From: JADKAV01 sp963732355
GTDB taxonomy: Bacteria > Actinomycetota > Actinomycetes > S36-B12 > UBA10799
DNA: 64,000 nt
Direction of reading: 5' to 3'
Assembly (NCBI GenBank): GCA_963732355.1
Contig: CAVSZD010000003.1
Span: 62,001-126,000, forward strand
Numbering within the stretch: position 1 is the stretch's first letter; each line of letters opens with the position of its first letter. Positions 50,976-60,709 of this stretch are shown in pieces. The notes under the pieces are model-generated. The model was not told the origin of the DNA. It did not search any database and worked only from the letters and a program-made list of their open reading frames with translations. A program made the translations under genes and the position numbers.

Positions 50976-53249
50976 GTGGCCAGGGAGACGCAGGCTCCGG
51001 ACACCGAGGAATCGGTGCCCACTCCAGCCAGCCTTGTCCAGGACCTGCCCCGCCGCCGGCAATTGCTTTCGCGGCTGACTGGAAACACTCGCAGTTCGGT
51101 CCCGGAGCTCGAACCACTCCTGCGCACACTGCGGCAGTTCCATCCGAAGGCGAACCGGCAGGTCGTGGAGCGCGCCTACGTCATGGCTGCGTACTGGCAT
51201 GCCGATCAGGTCCGGCGTAGCGGCGAGCCCTACATCACCCACCCGCTGGCCGTGGCCACGATCCTGGCCGAACTGGGTATGACGCCGACCACGCTGGCCG
51301 CGGCCCTGCTGCACGACACGGTGGAGGACACAGGCTACGAACTCGACAAGCTGCGCGAGGACTTCGGCGACGAGGTGGCACGCCTGGTCGACGGAGTGAC
51401 GAAACTGGACAAGGTCCAGTACGGGGAAGCCTCCGCGGCCGAGACGGTCCGCAAGATGGTCGTGGCCATGGCCCGGGACATCCGGGTGCTAGTGATCAAG
51501 CTCGCCGACCGTCTGCACAACATGCGCACGATCGCCTGGCTGCCGGAGAAGAAGCAGCAGAAGAAGGCCCGGGAGACCCTCGAGATCTACGCCCCGCTCG
51601 CGCATCGCCTCGGCATGAACACCATCAAGTGGGAACTTGAGGATCTCGCCTTCGCAACGCTATACCCCAAGATGTACGACGAGATCGTCCGACTTGTGGG
51701 CCAGCGTGCGCCTTCGCGTGACGAGTACCTCGGGCAGGTGCTCAACCTGATCGACGAGGAACTGAAGACCAACCGGATCCGCGCCAAGGTCAACGGGCGA
51801 CCGAAGCACTATTACAGCGTGTACCAGAAGATGATCGTGCGCGGCCGCGACTTCGCAGACATCTACGACCTCGTGGGCGTGCGGATCCTCGTGGACTCGA
51901 TCCAGGACTGCTACGGGGTGCTTGGACTTCTGCATGCCAAATGGAACCCGGTGCCGGGGCGGTTCAAGGACTACATCGCCAGCCCACGTTACGGCGTGTA
52001 CCGGTCGCTTCATACGACCGTCATCGGCCCCGAGGGTAAGCCGGTGGAGGTGCAGATCCGCACCCAGGAGATGCATCAGCAGGCTGAGTACGGGGTGGCT
52101 GCCCACTGGCGGTACAAGCAGGGCCGAAGTGCGACAGAGGGCCCTGATGAGTTCGCCTGGCTGCGCCAGTTGCTCGAATGGCAGCGCGAGACCGAGGACC
52201 CCGACGAGTTCCTGGACAGCCTGCGCTACGAACTGGGAACCGGCGAATTGTTCGTGTTCACCCCCAAGGGCGACGTGATTTCGCTACCGGCTGGCTCGAC
52301 GCCAGTGGACTTCGCGTACTCGGTGCACACCGAAGTCGGCCACCGCACCATCGGGGCCAGGGTGAACGGCAAACTCGTCCCCTTGGAGTCCCAACTGGAC
52401 AACGGCGACACCGTGGAGATCTTCACGTCGAAGACCCAGGGGCAGGGACCTTCGCGGGACTGGCTGAACTTCGTCGCGTCGCCGCGGGCCCGCAGCAAGA
52501 TTCGCGCATGGTTCTCCAGGGAGCGCCGTGAGGAGGCCGTCGAGCACGGCAAGGACGCGCTATTGCGCGAGTTGCGACGGCGATCCCTTCCGATGCAGCG
52601 ACTGTTGAACACCCCCGACCTGCTGAGCATCGCCGCCTATTACCGCATGTCGGACGTGAGTGCCCTCTACGCCGCTATCGGGGAGAGCCGACTGGACGCG
52701 GCCGTCGTTGTGGATCGGCTCATCGCCGGTCGTGGGGGCGCCGAAGCGGCCACCGATGACACTGAGGAAGAGACGCCACCTCCGTCCATCCGCTCGGGGC
52801 CGAGCGGCGATCCGGGTGTGGTCGTTGCCGGGGCCGACGACGTGTGGGTACGGCTGTCCAAGTGCTGTACGCCTGTGCCCGGCGACGAGATCATGGGTTT
52901 CGTCACCCGCGGTAACGGCGTCTCTGTTCACCGGCGCGACTGCGTCAACTTCCCCGAGCTAGCTGCGCACAAGGACCGCCTGGTGGAGGTGGAGTGGCGG
53001 CCCAGCGCCCAGTCGGTATTCCTGGTCAACATCCAGGTCGAGGCCCTTGACCGGGCCAGGCTGCTCTCGGATGTCACCAGGGTGTTGTCCGATCACCACG
53101 TGAACATCCTGTCGGCCAGTTCCACGACCAATCGGGACCGTATCGCCATCTCGCGGTTCACGTTCGAGATGGCCGACCCCAAACACCTGGGTGCGGTGCT
53201 CAAAGGGGTACGCGGAGTCGAAGGGGTCTTCGACGCCCAAAGGGTCTGA
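50976..53249 (+). CDS. rel: Bifunctional (p)ppGpp synthetase/hydrolase
   Basis: 757 aa stringent-response enzyme. HD hydrolase domain (YITHPLAVATIL...ALLHDTVEDT), synthetase domain with the RFKD loop (VPGRFKDYIASP) typical of bifunctional Rel rather than E. coli RelA, TGS domain (FTPKGDVISLPAGSTPVDFA), zinc-finger/CC region (SKCCTPVPGDEI) and C-terminal ACT domain. It senses uncharged tRNA on ribosomes. It ends 9 bases before the convergent DUF349 gene. Confidence 0.96.
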   Translation: MARETQAPDTEESVPTPASLVQDLPRRRQLLSRLTGNTRSSVPELEPLLRTLRQFHPKANRQVVERAYVMAAYWHADQVRRSGEPYITHPLAVATILAELGMTPTTLAAALLHDTVEDTGYELDKLREDFGDEVARLVDGVTKLDKVQYGEASAAETVRKMVVAMARDIRVLVIKLADRLHNMRTIAWLPEKKQQKKARETLEIYAPLAHRLGMNTIKWELEDLAFATLYPKMYDEIVRLVGQRAPSRDEYLGQVLNLIDEELKTNRIRAKVNGRPKHYYSVYQKMIVRGRDFADIYDLVGVRILVDSIQDCYGVLGLLHAKWNPVPGRFKDYIASPRYGVYRSLHTTVIGPEGKPVEVQIRTQEMHQQAEYGVAAHWRYKQGRSATEGPDEFAWLRQLLEWQRETEDPDEFLDSLRYELGTGELFVFTPKGDVISLPAGSTPVDFAYSVHTEVGHRTIGARVNGKLVPLESQLDNGDTVEIFTSKTQGQGPSRDWLNFVASPRARSKIRAWFSRERREEAVEHGKDALLRELRRRSLPMQRLLNTPDLLSIAAYYRMSDVSALYAAIGESRLDAAVVVDRLIAGRGGAEAATDDTEEETPPPSIRSGPSGDPGVVVAGADDVWVRLSKCCTPVPGDEIMGFVTRGNGVSVHRRDCVNFPELAAHKDRLVEVEWRPSAQSVFLVNIQVEALDRARLLSDVTRVLSDHHVNILSASSTTNRDRIAISRFTFEMADPKHLGAVLKGVRGVEGVFDAQRV

Positions 53250-53258
53250 ACCGCGGAC

Positions 53259-54524
53259 TTACAACGTCGAAAGGCTCTGCTCGGCGGACTCCAGCATCAG
53301 TTGCTGCTGGGCCAGGGTCTGCTGGGCCTTCTCGATGCGACCGGCGTCACCGGATTCCTGCGCGCTGGCCAGTTCCTTCTCCAGCTTGGTCACTGAAGCC
53401 CGGTAGGCGTCCACCAGACCTTGGGCGCGGTCCCGGATCTCGGGGTTGCTGCGCCGCCATGACGAGGTCTCCGCGCTACGGATGGCGTCGTCCACCGCTC
53501 GCAGCCGGGTGTCGATCTTGCGCATGTCGCCCCGGGGCACGTGACCGATTTCAGACCACTCGCCCTGGATGTCCCGGTACGCCTTGCGCGCTGCTTTCGC
53601 GTCCTTGACGGGTAGCAGTGCCTCCGCCTTCGCGACCAGTGCCTTCTTGGCCGCCAGGTTCTGCTTCTGCTCCCCGTCGCGGGCGTTGAGGGCTGCCTTG
53701 CGGGCCGAGAAGAACTTCTCCTGCGCGCCACGGAACCGCTGCCACAGGGCCTCGTCGTCCTTCTTGCCCGCGAAGCCCGCCTTCTTCCACTGCTCCATGA
53801 GCTCGCGGAATGCGGTGGCGGTGGCCTGCCAGTCGGTGGAGTCGGCCAGCGCCTGTGCCTTGTCCGCAAGTTCGGTCTTGGCGGCGATCGCGGCACCACG
53901 TTTGCGGTCCTGCTCATCGCGGTGAATCTTGCGGGCCTTGTCGAAGGTTCTGCGTGCGGTCCGGAACCGCTCCCACAGCGCGTCAGTCTCCGAGCGCTGG
54001 TCGGAACCCGGCTTCGGGAGCACCTTCCACTGGTCGACCAGTTCGCGGAACTGGTCGCCGGTCTGCTTCCAGGAGGTGGATGTGGCAAGGGCCTCGGCTT
54101 GCTCGACGATCGCCTGCCGGGCCTGTTGGGCCTGTTCGCGGGCGGCCTTGCGCTCCTCGTCGAGGATCTGAGTGCGGATGTGCGCAAGGACCTCGAGCTG
54201 GCCGATCCGGGCCATGAGCAGGGAGATGTCGCCGACGAATCCGGGCTCTTCAAGCGCTTGTCGCGCCTTACCGGCAACGGCCAGGGCCTCGCGGGGGGAG
54301 CACTTGTTGTCGGCCAGACGTGTGGCGGTCAGTTCCAGGGAGTGGCTCAGATCTGTGTACTTGAGCGCGTAGTAGTGCAGCGCCTCCTCCGGGGTCCCGG
54401 CGGCATACTGTCCGACCGGGCGTTCGGTGCCATCGGGAAGCCGCAGGAAGACGGTGCCGTCCTCGCCGACGCGCCCGAACGACTCTGCCGGTGCAGGCCC
54501 AGGGGTGGGTGTCTGGTCGGTCAT
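53259..54524 (-). CDS. DUF349-repeat protein
   Basis: 421 aa, almost all helical and highly charged. At least three DUF349 repeats are visible by their W..T...F.EL...WK pattern (SWKQTGDQFRELVDQWKVLP; DWQATATAFRELMEQWKKAG; AYRDIQGEWSEIGHVPRGD), followed by a coiled coil. Cytosolic; function unknown, probably a nucleic-acid or ribosome-related scaffold. ATG 54524 follows AGGA five bases upstream and comes just after the cyclophilin stop, so the two form an operon. Confidence 0.82.
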   Translation of the reverse strand: MTDQTPTPGPAPAESFGRVGEDGTVFLRLPDGTERPVGQYAAGTPEEALHYYALKYTDLSHSLELTATRLADNKCSPREALAVAGKARQALEEPGFVGDISLLMARIGQLEVLAHIRTQILDEERKAAREQAQQARQAIVEQAEALATSTSWKQTGDQFRELVDQWKVLPKPGSDQRSETDALWERFRTARRTFDKARKIHRDEQDRKRGAAIAAKTELADKAQALADSTDWQATATAFRELMEQWKKAGFAGKKDDEALWQRFRGAQEKFFSARKAALNARDGEQKQNLAAKKALVAKAEALLPVKDAKAARKAYRDIQGEWSEIGHVPRGDMRKIDTRLRAVDDAIRSAETSSWRRSNPEIRDRAQGLVDAYRASVTKLEKELASAQESGDAGRIEKAQQTLAQQQLMLESAEQSLSTL

Positions 54525-54531
54525 GTCAGTC

Positions 54532-55365
54532 CTAGTTCTCGATCTCGGCGGTCTTGATGACGATGGGTTGGGCAGGAGGGCCGTCCGTCGCATCCGATGA
54601 TCCGGGTTCCACCCCGCCTGCTGCAACGTACTTAACCACGGGAAGCCCCGAGGTCACCTTTCCGACGATCGTGTAGCCGGCCGGCAGGGTCGTGTCCTTG
54701 TAGACCAGGAAGACCTGGCTGCTCGCGGTGTCGGGCCCACGGTTGGCCATGGCCACCGTTCCCGCTGGATAGTTGTTCTCGCCCTCAGCGGGAAGGTTCT
54801 CGTCGGGTAACTCGAAGCCGACGTCGCCGGTCCCGTCGGCGCCGGGAGCACCGCATTGCAGCACGAAGATGCCGGCCGTGGTCAGACGGTGGCAGAAGTT
54901 GCCGCTGTAGTAACCCTCATCGGTGAGGAAAGCGATGCCGTTGGCGTTCTTCGGCGCGGACTCGGTGTCGAGGGCGACCGTGATCCGCCCACAGTTGGTG
55001 TTGAGCACCCAGGTGGCATCCGGGCCCAGGTTCTGGTCGGCGGGTTTGGGCCACGTCCGGCCGTCGGTGCGCGGTGCGCCCGCATCCTGGCAACTGACGC
55101 CTGCGGGGGTGGCAACTGGGCCGGGTGTGCTCTCTTCAGTGGCAGAGGCAGTGGCAGAGGCCTCGGGTGAGGCTTCAGCGCTGACCTGTTCGGTGCCAGA
55201 GTCGGGCCAGACGGCCCAGGCCACGGCACCCGCGATGACGACCGCACCTGCAGTCAGTCCGATGATGCGGTTGCGCCGGGCGCGCTGCGCGGACTCGATG
55301 CGGCGCTGCTCCTGGCGTTCCGCCTTCGCGCGCGCGAGTTGTTTGCGCCGCTTCTCGCCTGACAT
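54532..55365 (-). CDS. Membrane-anchored cyclophilin-type peptidyl-prolyl isomerase
   Basis: 277 aa. Basic cytosolic N-terminus (KRRKQLARAKAERQEQRR), one helix near 35-53, a Ser/Glu/Ala linker, then a cyclophilin domain outside the membrane (NCGRITVALDTESAPKNANG, YYSGNFCHRLTTAGIFVLQCG, GTVAMANRGPDTASSQVFLV). The catalytic Arg appears as CHRL. Position corresponds to mycobacterial ppiB (Rv2582). ATG 55365 follows AGGAGG. Confidence 0.88.
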   Translation of the reverse strand: MSGEKRRKQLARAKAERQEQRRIESAQRARRNRIIGLTAGAVVIAGAVAWAVWPDSGTEQVSAEASPEASATASATEESTPGPVATPAGVSCQDAGAPRTDGRTWPKPADQNLGPDATWVLNTNCGRITVALDTESAPKNANGIAFLTDEGYYSGNFCHRLTTAGIFVLQCGAPGADGTGDVGFELPDENLPAEGENNYPAGTVAMANRGPDTASSQVFLVYKDTTLPAGYTIVGKVTSGLPVVKYVAAGGVEPGSSDATDGPPAQPIVIKTAEIEN

Positions 55366-55450
55366 GCTTCCTCCTGACCCCGGACCCCCACACAGGCGGG
55401 CAGGAGTGAGTCTACGTGGCCGCTCGATCCATAGCGCCGCGTGTCACGGA

Positions 55451-55456
55451 TAGTCT
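55451..55456 (+). promoter_or_regulatory. -10 box of the 55464 gene, leaderless type
   Basis: TAGTCT, seven bases before GTG 55464; a TG-repeat fills the gap. It decides the start. Confidence 0.45.
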
Positions 55457-55463
55457 TGTGTGT

Positions 55464-56180
55464 GTGTTGATCGCAGGATTCCCCGCAGGCCCTTGGGGCA
55501 CCAACTGCTTCGTGGTTGCCAGCGGGCCACGCAGCGAGTGCATCGTGATCGACCCGGGCAAGGACGCCATGGACCCGGTTGAGGAGATCGTGCGCGAGCA
55601 TGGCCTGCAACCGGTGGCGGTGCTTCTGACCCACGGTCACCTTGACCACATGTGGTCGGTGACGCCAGTGTGCGAAGCCCGGGACATCCCGGCGTTCATC
55701 CATCCCGCGGATCGCCACCTGCTGGCTGATCCCATGGCCGGAATTTCAGGAGACACCCGCTTGATGTTCGAGCAGATGACCGGTGGTCGCCTTCAGTTCG
55801 CCGAACCCGACGATGTGCGCACCCTCGAGGACGACAGTCCGATTGAGGTGGCGGGTTTGAAGATTGACGTTCGCCACGCCCCTGGGCACACGCCCGGCTC
55901 GACGGTCTTCCTCACCGCCGCTCAGGCAGACGTCCCGCCGATCATGTACTCGGGCGATTTGCTGTTCGCCGGATCAATCGGGCGCACGGATCTTCCCGGC
56001 GGGGACACCGCCCAGATGATGAAGTCGTTGGCGTCGGTGGTGCTCACCCAGCCCGAGGAGATGGTGGTGCTTCCCGGGCATGGGCCACAGACGACGATCG
56101 GCGAGGAGTTCGCGGGCAATCCGTTCCTGGCCCAGGCCCGCGAACACAACCTCCAGATGCCCCCTGGGCGGGGCCTGTGA
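55464..56180 (+). CDS. Metallo-beta-lactamase-fold hydrolase (glyoxalase II-like)
   Basis: 238 aa. THGHLDHMW supplies the HxHxDH metal motif; GHTPGSTVFL and YSGDLLFAGSIGRTDLPGGD, and the late VVLPGHGPQTT, complete the two-metal site. Glyoxalase II-like hydrolases split thioesters; the real substrate is unknown. GTG 55464 gives the family start LIAGFPAGPWGTNCFVV. By position equals Rv2581c. Its stop overlaps hisS. Confidence 0.88.
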   Translation: MLIAGFPAGPWGTNCFVVASGPRSECIVIDPGKDAMDPVEEIVREHGLQPVAVLLTHGHLDHMWSVTPVCEARDIPAFIHPADRHLLADPMAGISGDTRLMFEQMTGGRLQFAEPDDVRTLEDDSPIEVAGLKIDVRHAPGHTPGSTVFLTAAQADVPPIMYSGDLLFAGSIGRTDLPGGDTAQMMKSLASVVLTQPEEMVVLPGHGPQTTIGEEFAGNPFLAQAREHNLQMPPGRGL

Positions 56181-57434
56181 GCAGTCTGCAAGCCCCGCGC
56201 GGCGTACCGGAGTACCTGCCACCTGCGTCCGAGGACTTCCTGGCAGTTCGCAACACCCTGGGCAGGGCCGCGCAGCTGGCCGGCTACGGGTACATCGAGC
56301 TTGCGGTGTTCGAGGACACGGCGGTGTTCGTCCGGGGGGTCGGGGAGAGCACGGATGTCGTCAGCAAGGAGATGTACACGTTCACCGATCGTGGGGACCG
56401 GTCGCTGACCTTGCGGCCGGAGGGCACTGCACCGGTGATGAGGTCGGTGCTGGAGAACGGTCTGCACCGCGGCAGTCTGCCCGTCAAACTCTGGTATGCC
56501 GGTCCGTTCTTCCGGGCAGAACGCCCGCAGCAGGGGCGGTACCGGCAACTGCAGCAGGTGGGTCTGGAGGCGATTGGGGTCGATGACCCGTTGCTGGACG
56601 CGGAGGTCATCGCAGTTGCCGATGAGGGTTACCGGCGCCTCGGTCTGCGCGGTTTCCATCTGCTACCTGTCCTCGATCGGCTGTCGGACGTGCCGCCCGG
56701 TCTACCGGGCGGCCCTGCAGGAGTTCCTGGCCGGGCTCGATCTCGACGAACCGACCAGGCAACGTGCCCAGTTGAACCCGTTGCGCGTGCTGGACGACAA
56801 ACGTCCGGTGATCCAGGAGATGCTGGCGAAGGCACCCCTGCCGCCGGACTACTTGTGCGATGAATGCCGTGAGCATTTCGCGCGGGTGCAGCAGGCGTTG
56901 ACGGCTCTCGGGGTCAGGTTCAGCCTCAACCCCCGCCTTGTGCGCGGTCTGGACTACTACACCCGCACGACCTTCGAGTTCGACCATCCCGCTCTCGGCG
57001 CGCAGTCCGGGATCGGCGGTGGCGGCAGGTACGACGGGCTGATGGAATCCCTTGGCGGCCCGGAGTTGTCCGGAATCGGTTTCGGGCTCGGCACTGACCG
57101 CACCCTGCTGGCCTGCCAGGCCGAGGGCCTGCACCCCGCTTCCGGGCGCCCGGTCGAGGTGTTCATAGTCGCAGTGGGTGAGGCTGCCCGCGACGCTGGC
57201 AGCGCCCTGGCCGGTCGTCTGCGTGCCGATGGAGTCCCGGTCGACATGGCTTACGGTGGCCGCGGGCTTAAGGGGGCGATGAAGGCTGCTGACCGAAGTG
57301 GGGCCCGATGGGCCGTCATCATCGGGGAGCGCGAACTGGCCGATGGGCTCGTGCAGTTGAAGGATCTTGAGACAGGAGCCCAGTCGGCGATCGCCGCCGA
57401 TCAGGTCGTGGGCCAGATATTGACAGGAGAATGA
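56177..57434 (+). pseudogene. hisS: Histidyl-tRNA synthetase, frame broken by one base
   Basis: Class II synthetase, about 418 aa when repaired. The first frame (GTG 56177) carries motif 1 and motif 2 (LRPEGTAPVMRSVLENGL, WYAGPFFRAERPQQGRYRQL). Near 56666 one extra C shifts it: CTACTGTCC is written CTACCTGTCC. After repair LRGFHL joins LSSIGCRTCRPVYRAAL, then RGLDYYTRTTFEF and the anticodon domain. The gene should be essential, so a sequence error is the best explanation. It overlaps the previous gene and aspS. Confidence 0.88.
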
Positions 57435-59179
57435 CGTTGATCAGAACGCCAGCCGGAAGCCTTCGCGCGGCCGACGCCGACCGGGAGGTGTCGCTGTCCG
57501 GGTGGGTGGCACGGCGCCGCGACCACGGAGGTGTCGCCTTCATCGACTTGCGGGACGCATCCGGGGTGGTGCAGGTCGTGATCCGTGACGAGGCGGCTCA
57601 CGGTTTGCGCTCCGAGTTCTGCATCAAGGTCACCGGCACCGTCGGAGTCCGTCCACAGGGCAATGACAACCCCGAACTGCCGACCGGGGCCATCGAGGTG
57701 ATTGCCGCGGACGTGGAGGTTCTCTCAGCCGCTGCGCCGCTGCCCTTCCCGATCGACGAGCACGTCGAGGTCGGCGAGGACACCAGACTGCGCCACCGCT
57801 ACCTCGACCTGCGCCGGACGTCGCAGGCCAACGCCTTGCGTATGCGTTCCAAGGTCAACCAGTTGGCCCGCGACGTTCTGTTGGCCCGCGATTTCGTGGA
57901 GGTCGAGACCCCGACGCTGACCCGTTCGACCCCCGAGGGTGCCCGGGACTTCCTGGTCCCTGTGCGCCTTCAGCCCGGACACTGGTACGCCCTGCCGCAG
58001 TCGCCTCAACTGTTCAAGCAACTGCTCATGGTGGCGGGTCTGGAGAAGTACTTCCAGATCGCGCGCTGCTACCGCGACGAGGACTTCCGCGCCGACCGGC
58101 AGCCCGAGTTCACCCAGCTGGACATCGAGATGTCCTTCGTCGACCAGGATGACGTGATCGAGGTGGGCGAGGCGGTTGCACGTGCTCTGTGGCAAGGGGT
58201 GCTGGCCCACGAGATCGGGCCGATCCCGCGCATGACCTACGCGGAGGCGATGCGCCGCTTCGGCTCGGACAAGCCTGACCTGCGTTTCGACCTGGAGTTG
58301 ACCGAACTGACCGAGTACTTCGCGCAGACGCCCTTCCGGGTGTTCCAAGCGCCCTACGTCGGAGCGATCGTGATGCCCGGCGGCGGCAGCCAGCCCCGGC
58401 GGGCGTTCGATGCCTGGCAGGAGTGGGCCAAGCAGCGTGGAGCCCGCGGGCTTGCCTACGTCACGATTGGCGAGGACGGCACCCTGGGCGGCCCAGTGGC
58501 CAAGAACATCTCCGAGACCGAACGGGACGGGCTTGTGGCCGCGGTCGGCGCGGACCCCGGTGACTGCATCTTCTTCGCCGCTGGCAAGGCCTCCGAGGCC
58601 CGTGGGTTGCTGGCCGCGGCGCGCGAGGAGATCGCATCCCGGCTGGGTCTGATCGACGAGTCGGCGTGGTCGTTCGTGTGGATCGTGGATGCCCCCATGT
58701 TCGAGGAGATCGACCTCGACGACGGCTCAACCGCCTGGACCGCGGTGCACCACCCGTTCACGTCCCCGAACTCCGAGTCGATGGGCAGTTTCGACACCGA
58801 TCCGGGATCGGCGCTGGCATGGGCCTACGACCTGGTGTGCAACGGCAACGAGATCGGTGGGGGTTCGATCCGTATCCACCAGCGCGACGTTCAGCAGCGA
58901 GCGTTCGAAGTCCTCGGCATCGATGAGCAGCAGGCTGACGACAAGTTCGGCTTCCTGCTGGAGGCCTTCAAGTACGGACCGCCGCCGCATGGCGGCATCG
59001 CGTTCGGGTGGGACAGGATCTGCATGCTCCTGGCAGGGGCGAGTTCCCTGCGCGACGTGATCGCGTTCCCGAAGACGGGTGCGGGACACGACCCGCTGAC
59101 CGCGGCTCCGACGCCGATCACTGCCGAGCAGCGGGCCGAGGCTGGTGTCGACTTCGTTCCGGAGGACGACGGACAGTAG
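57431..59179 (+). CDS. aspS: Aspartyl-tRNA synthetase, probably non-discriminating
   Basis: 582 aa bacterial-type AspRS. Anticodon OB-fold (1-110), class II core with motif 2 FQIARCYRDEDFRADRQPEF, GAD insertion domain, and motif 3 GGIAFGWDRICMLLAG. In the OB-fold, RRRDHGG has His32 and VRPQGND has the Gly found in enzymes that also charge tRNA-Asn, rather than the Leu/Lys of E. coli. If so, Asn-tRNA is made with GatCAB. ATG 57431 overlaps hisS. Confidence 0.95.
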   Translation: MTLIRTPAGSLRAADADREVSLSGWVARRRDHGGVAFIDLRDASGVVQVVIRDEAAHGLRSEFCIKVTGTVGVRPQGNDNPELPTGAIEVIAADVEVLSAAAPLPFPIDEHVEVGEDTRLRHRYLDLRRTSQANALRMRSKVNQLARDVLLARDFVEVETPTLTRSTPEGARDFLVPVRLQPGHWYALPQSPQLFKQLLMVAGLEKYFQIARCYRDEDFRADRQPEFTQLDIEMSFVDQDDVIEVGEAVARALWQGVLAHEIGPIPRMTYAEAMRRFGSDKPDLRFDLELTELTEYFAQTPFRVFQAPYVGAIVMPGGGSQPRRAFDAWQEWAKQRGARGLAYVTIGEDGTLGGPVAKNISETERDGLVAAVGADPGDCIFFAAGKASEARGLLAAAREEIASRLGLIDESAWSFVWIVDAPMFEEIDLDDGSTAWTAVHHPFTSPNSESMGSFDTDPGSALAWAYDLVCNGNEIGGGSIRIHQRDVQQRAFEVLGIDEQQADDKFGFLLEAFKYGPPPHGGIAFGWDRICMLLAGASSLRDVIAFPKTGAGHDPLTAAPTPITAEQRAEAGVDFVPEDDGQ

Positions 59180-59181
59180 CC

Positions 59182-60480
59182 GTGGACCTGTTCGACCAGA
59201 ATGCCCCTGCGCAGCCTCTGGCTGCCCGAATCCGTCCCGAGTCGGTGGAAGAGGTCATCGGGCAGTCGCATCTGCTCGGGCCGGGATCACCGCTGCACAC
59301 GTTGCTGAGCGATCCCGATGCCGCCACGAGTGTGGTGCTGTGGGGTCCGCCGGGGACGGGCAAGACGACCCTGGCTCGCCTGGCCGCTGAGGTGACCGGG
59401 CGCAGATTCGTGTCGCTGGCCGCTGTGAGCGCGGGTGTGAAAGAAGTGCGCGCCGCGATCGAGGCCGCCCGGGAGATGGCCAGGATCCAGGGTGAGCGCA
59501 CGGTCTTGTTCATCGACGAGGTCCACCGGTTCTCGAAGACCCAGCAGGACGTGCTCCTGCCTGCTGTGGAACACGGCTGGGTCACCCTGATCGCCGCTAC
59601 CACGGAGAACCCCAGCATCAGCCTCGTGAGTCCGCTGCTTTCGCGCTCCATGCTCCTGGTGCTGCAGGCATTGACCGACGAGGAGATCCGCCAGGTCGTC
59701 GACAGGGCGCTGGACCACCCCGAAGGTCTACCGGGTGTGTCGATCGACGATGAAGCCGCCGGGCTGATCATTCGCTTCGCCGGTGGCGACGCGCGGCGGG
59801 CTCTGACTGCGCTGGAGGCTGCGGCGGCCGTGGGTCCGCAGATCACCGCCGACCAGGTCCGCGACATCATCGGTCAGGTCGCCAACCGCTATGACCGCGA
59901 CGGGGACCTGCACTACGACGTGACCAGCGCTTTGATCAAGAGTGTGCGAGGCAGTGACGTCGACGCGGCGCTGCACTATCTGGCCCGGCTGGTGGCCAGC
60001 GGAGAGGATCCCCGGTTCATCGCCCGGCGGCTCGTGATCCTGGCCAGTGAGGACATCGGCCTGGCCGATCCAACGACGTTGCCTTTGGCGATCGCGGGTC
60101 TGCAGGCGGTGCAGTTCTTGGGTTGGCCCGAGGCGCGCATCACGCTCGGACATGTCGTTATCCACCTCTGCCTGAGCCCCAAGAGCAACGCGGCATACGT
60201 GGCCATCAACGAGGCGCTCGAGGACGTCAACAGCGGCCGGATCAGTCCCGTGCCGGCGATGCTGCGCGACGGGAGCCTGAAGTCCTCTCGGGCGACCGGC
60301 GCGGGCAAGGGCTATCGCTACCCGCACGATGAGGGTGGTTTCGTGCCAGTCCGGTACGTGGGTGAACCCATCGTCGGGCGACAGTACTACCGGCCCACCG
60401 AGCATGGCGCCGAGGCCCGAGCCGCGGCGGCGGTCGAGCGCCTGCGGGCGGCCTTTGAAGGCCAGGCCCCGACCGACTGA
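59182..60480 (+). CDS. rarA: Replication-associated recombination ATPase RarA
   Basis: 432 aa AAA+ clamp-loader-like ATPase (RarA/MgsA). MDLFDQNAPAQPLAARIRPE start, Walker A GPPGTGKTTL, Walker B VLFIDEVHRFSKTQQD, sensor ATTENPSISL, and the C-terminal tetramerisation domain (YRYPHDEGGFVPVRYV). It acts at stalled forks. GTG 59182 lies two bases past the aspS stop. Confidence 0.93.
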   Translation: MDLFDQNAPAQPLAARIRPESVEEVIGQSHLLGPGSPLHTLLSDPDAATSVVLWGPPGTGKTTLARLAAEVTGRRFVSLAAVSAGVKEVRAAIEAAREMARIQGERTVLFIDEVHRFSKTQQDVLLPAVEHGWVTLIAATTENPSISLVSPLLSRSMLLVLQALTDEEIRQVVDRALDHPEGLPGVSIDDEAAGLIIRFAGGDARRALTALEAAAAVGPQITADQVRDIIGQVANRYDRDGDLHYDVTSALIKSVRGSDVDAALHYLARLVASGEDPRFIARRLVILASEDIGLADPTTLPLAIAGLQAVQFLGWPEARITLGHVVIHLCLSPKSNAAYVAINEALEDVNSGRISPVPAMLRDGSLKSSRATGAGKGYRYPHDEGGFVPVRYVGEPIVGRQYYRPTEHGAEARAAAAVERLRAAFEGQAPTD

Positions 60481-60524
60481 CCACGATTTCCTGCGTAGGT
60501 CCGACCCGCCCTGCGTGGCCTCTT

Positions 60525-60561
60525 GGTGAAGAAATGCAACCTCACGTGTCACTTCTTCACC
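60525..60561 (+). other. Inverted repeat after rarA
   Basis: GGTGAAGAA pairs with TTCTTCACC across 19 bases, 44 bases past the rarA stop. No T-tract. The 60481-60709 gap holds this hairpin and one TGTGGACAA (60641-60649); no convincing gene is seen. Confidence 0.4.
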
Positions 60562-60697
60562 CAAAGGTTCGTCATGAACCAGATTGCCGACCTCGACGCT
60601 CCCTCCGCCACCGAAGATTGACGAGCCGTCATCACAAAGCTGTGGACAACCCCTCCGCAGAACAGGTCAATACGGTTGTGGATGGCCAAAGCCCACC

Positions 60698-60703
60698 TAC
60701 ACT
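60698..60703 (+). promoter_or_regulatory. -10 box of the 60710 gene, leaderless type
   Basis: TACACT, six bases before ATG 60710. It rules out longer upstream starts. Confidence 0.5.
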
Positions 60704-60709
60704 GGGCCG

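Noticed and set aside
60641..60649. TGTGGACAA, a perfect actinobacterial DnaA box (reverse of TTGTCCACA), upstream of alaS
   Set aside because: Only one copy; a 9-mer is expected about once by chance in a window this size, and there is no cluster or AT-rich region as at an origin.
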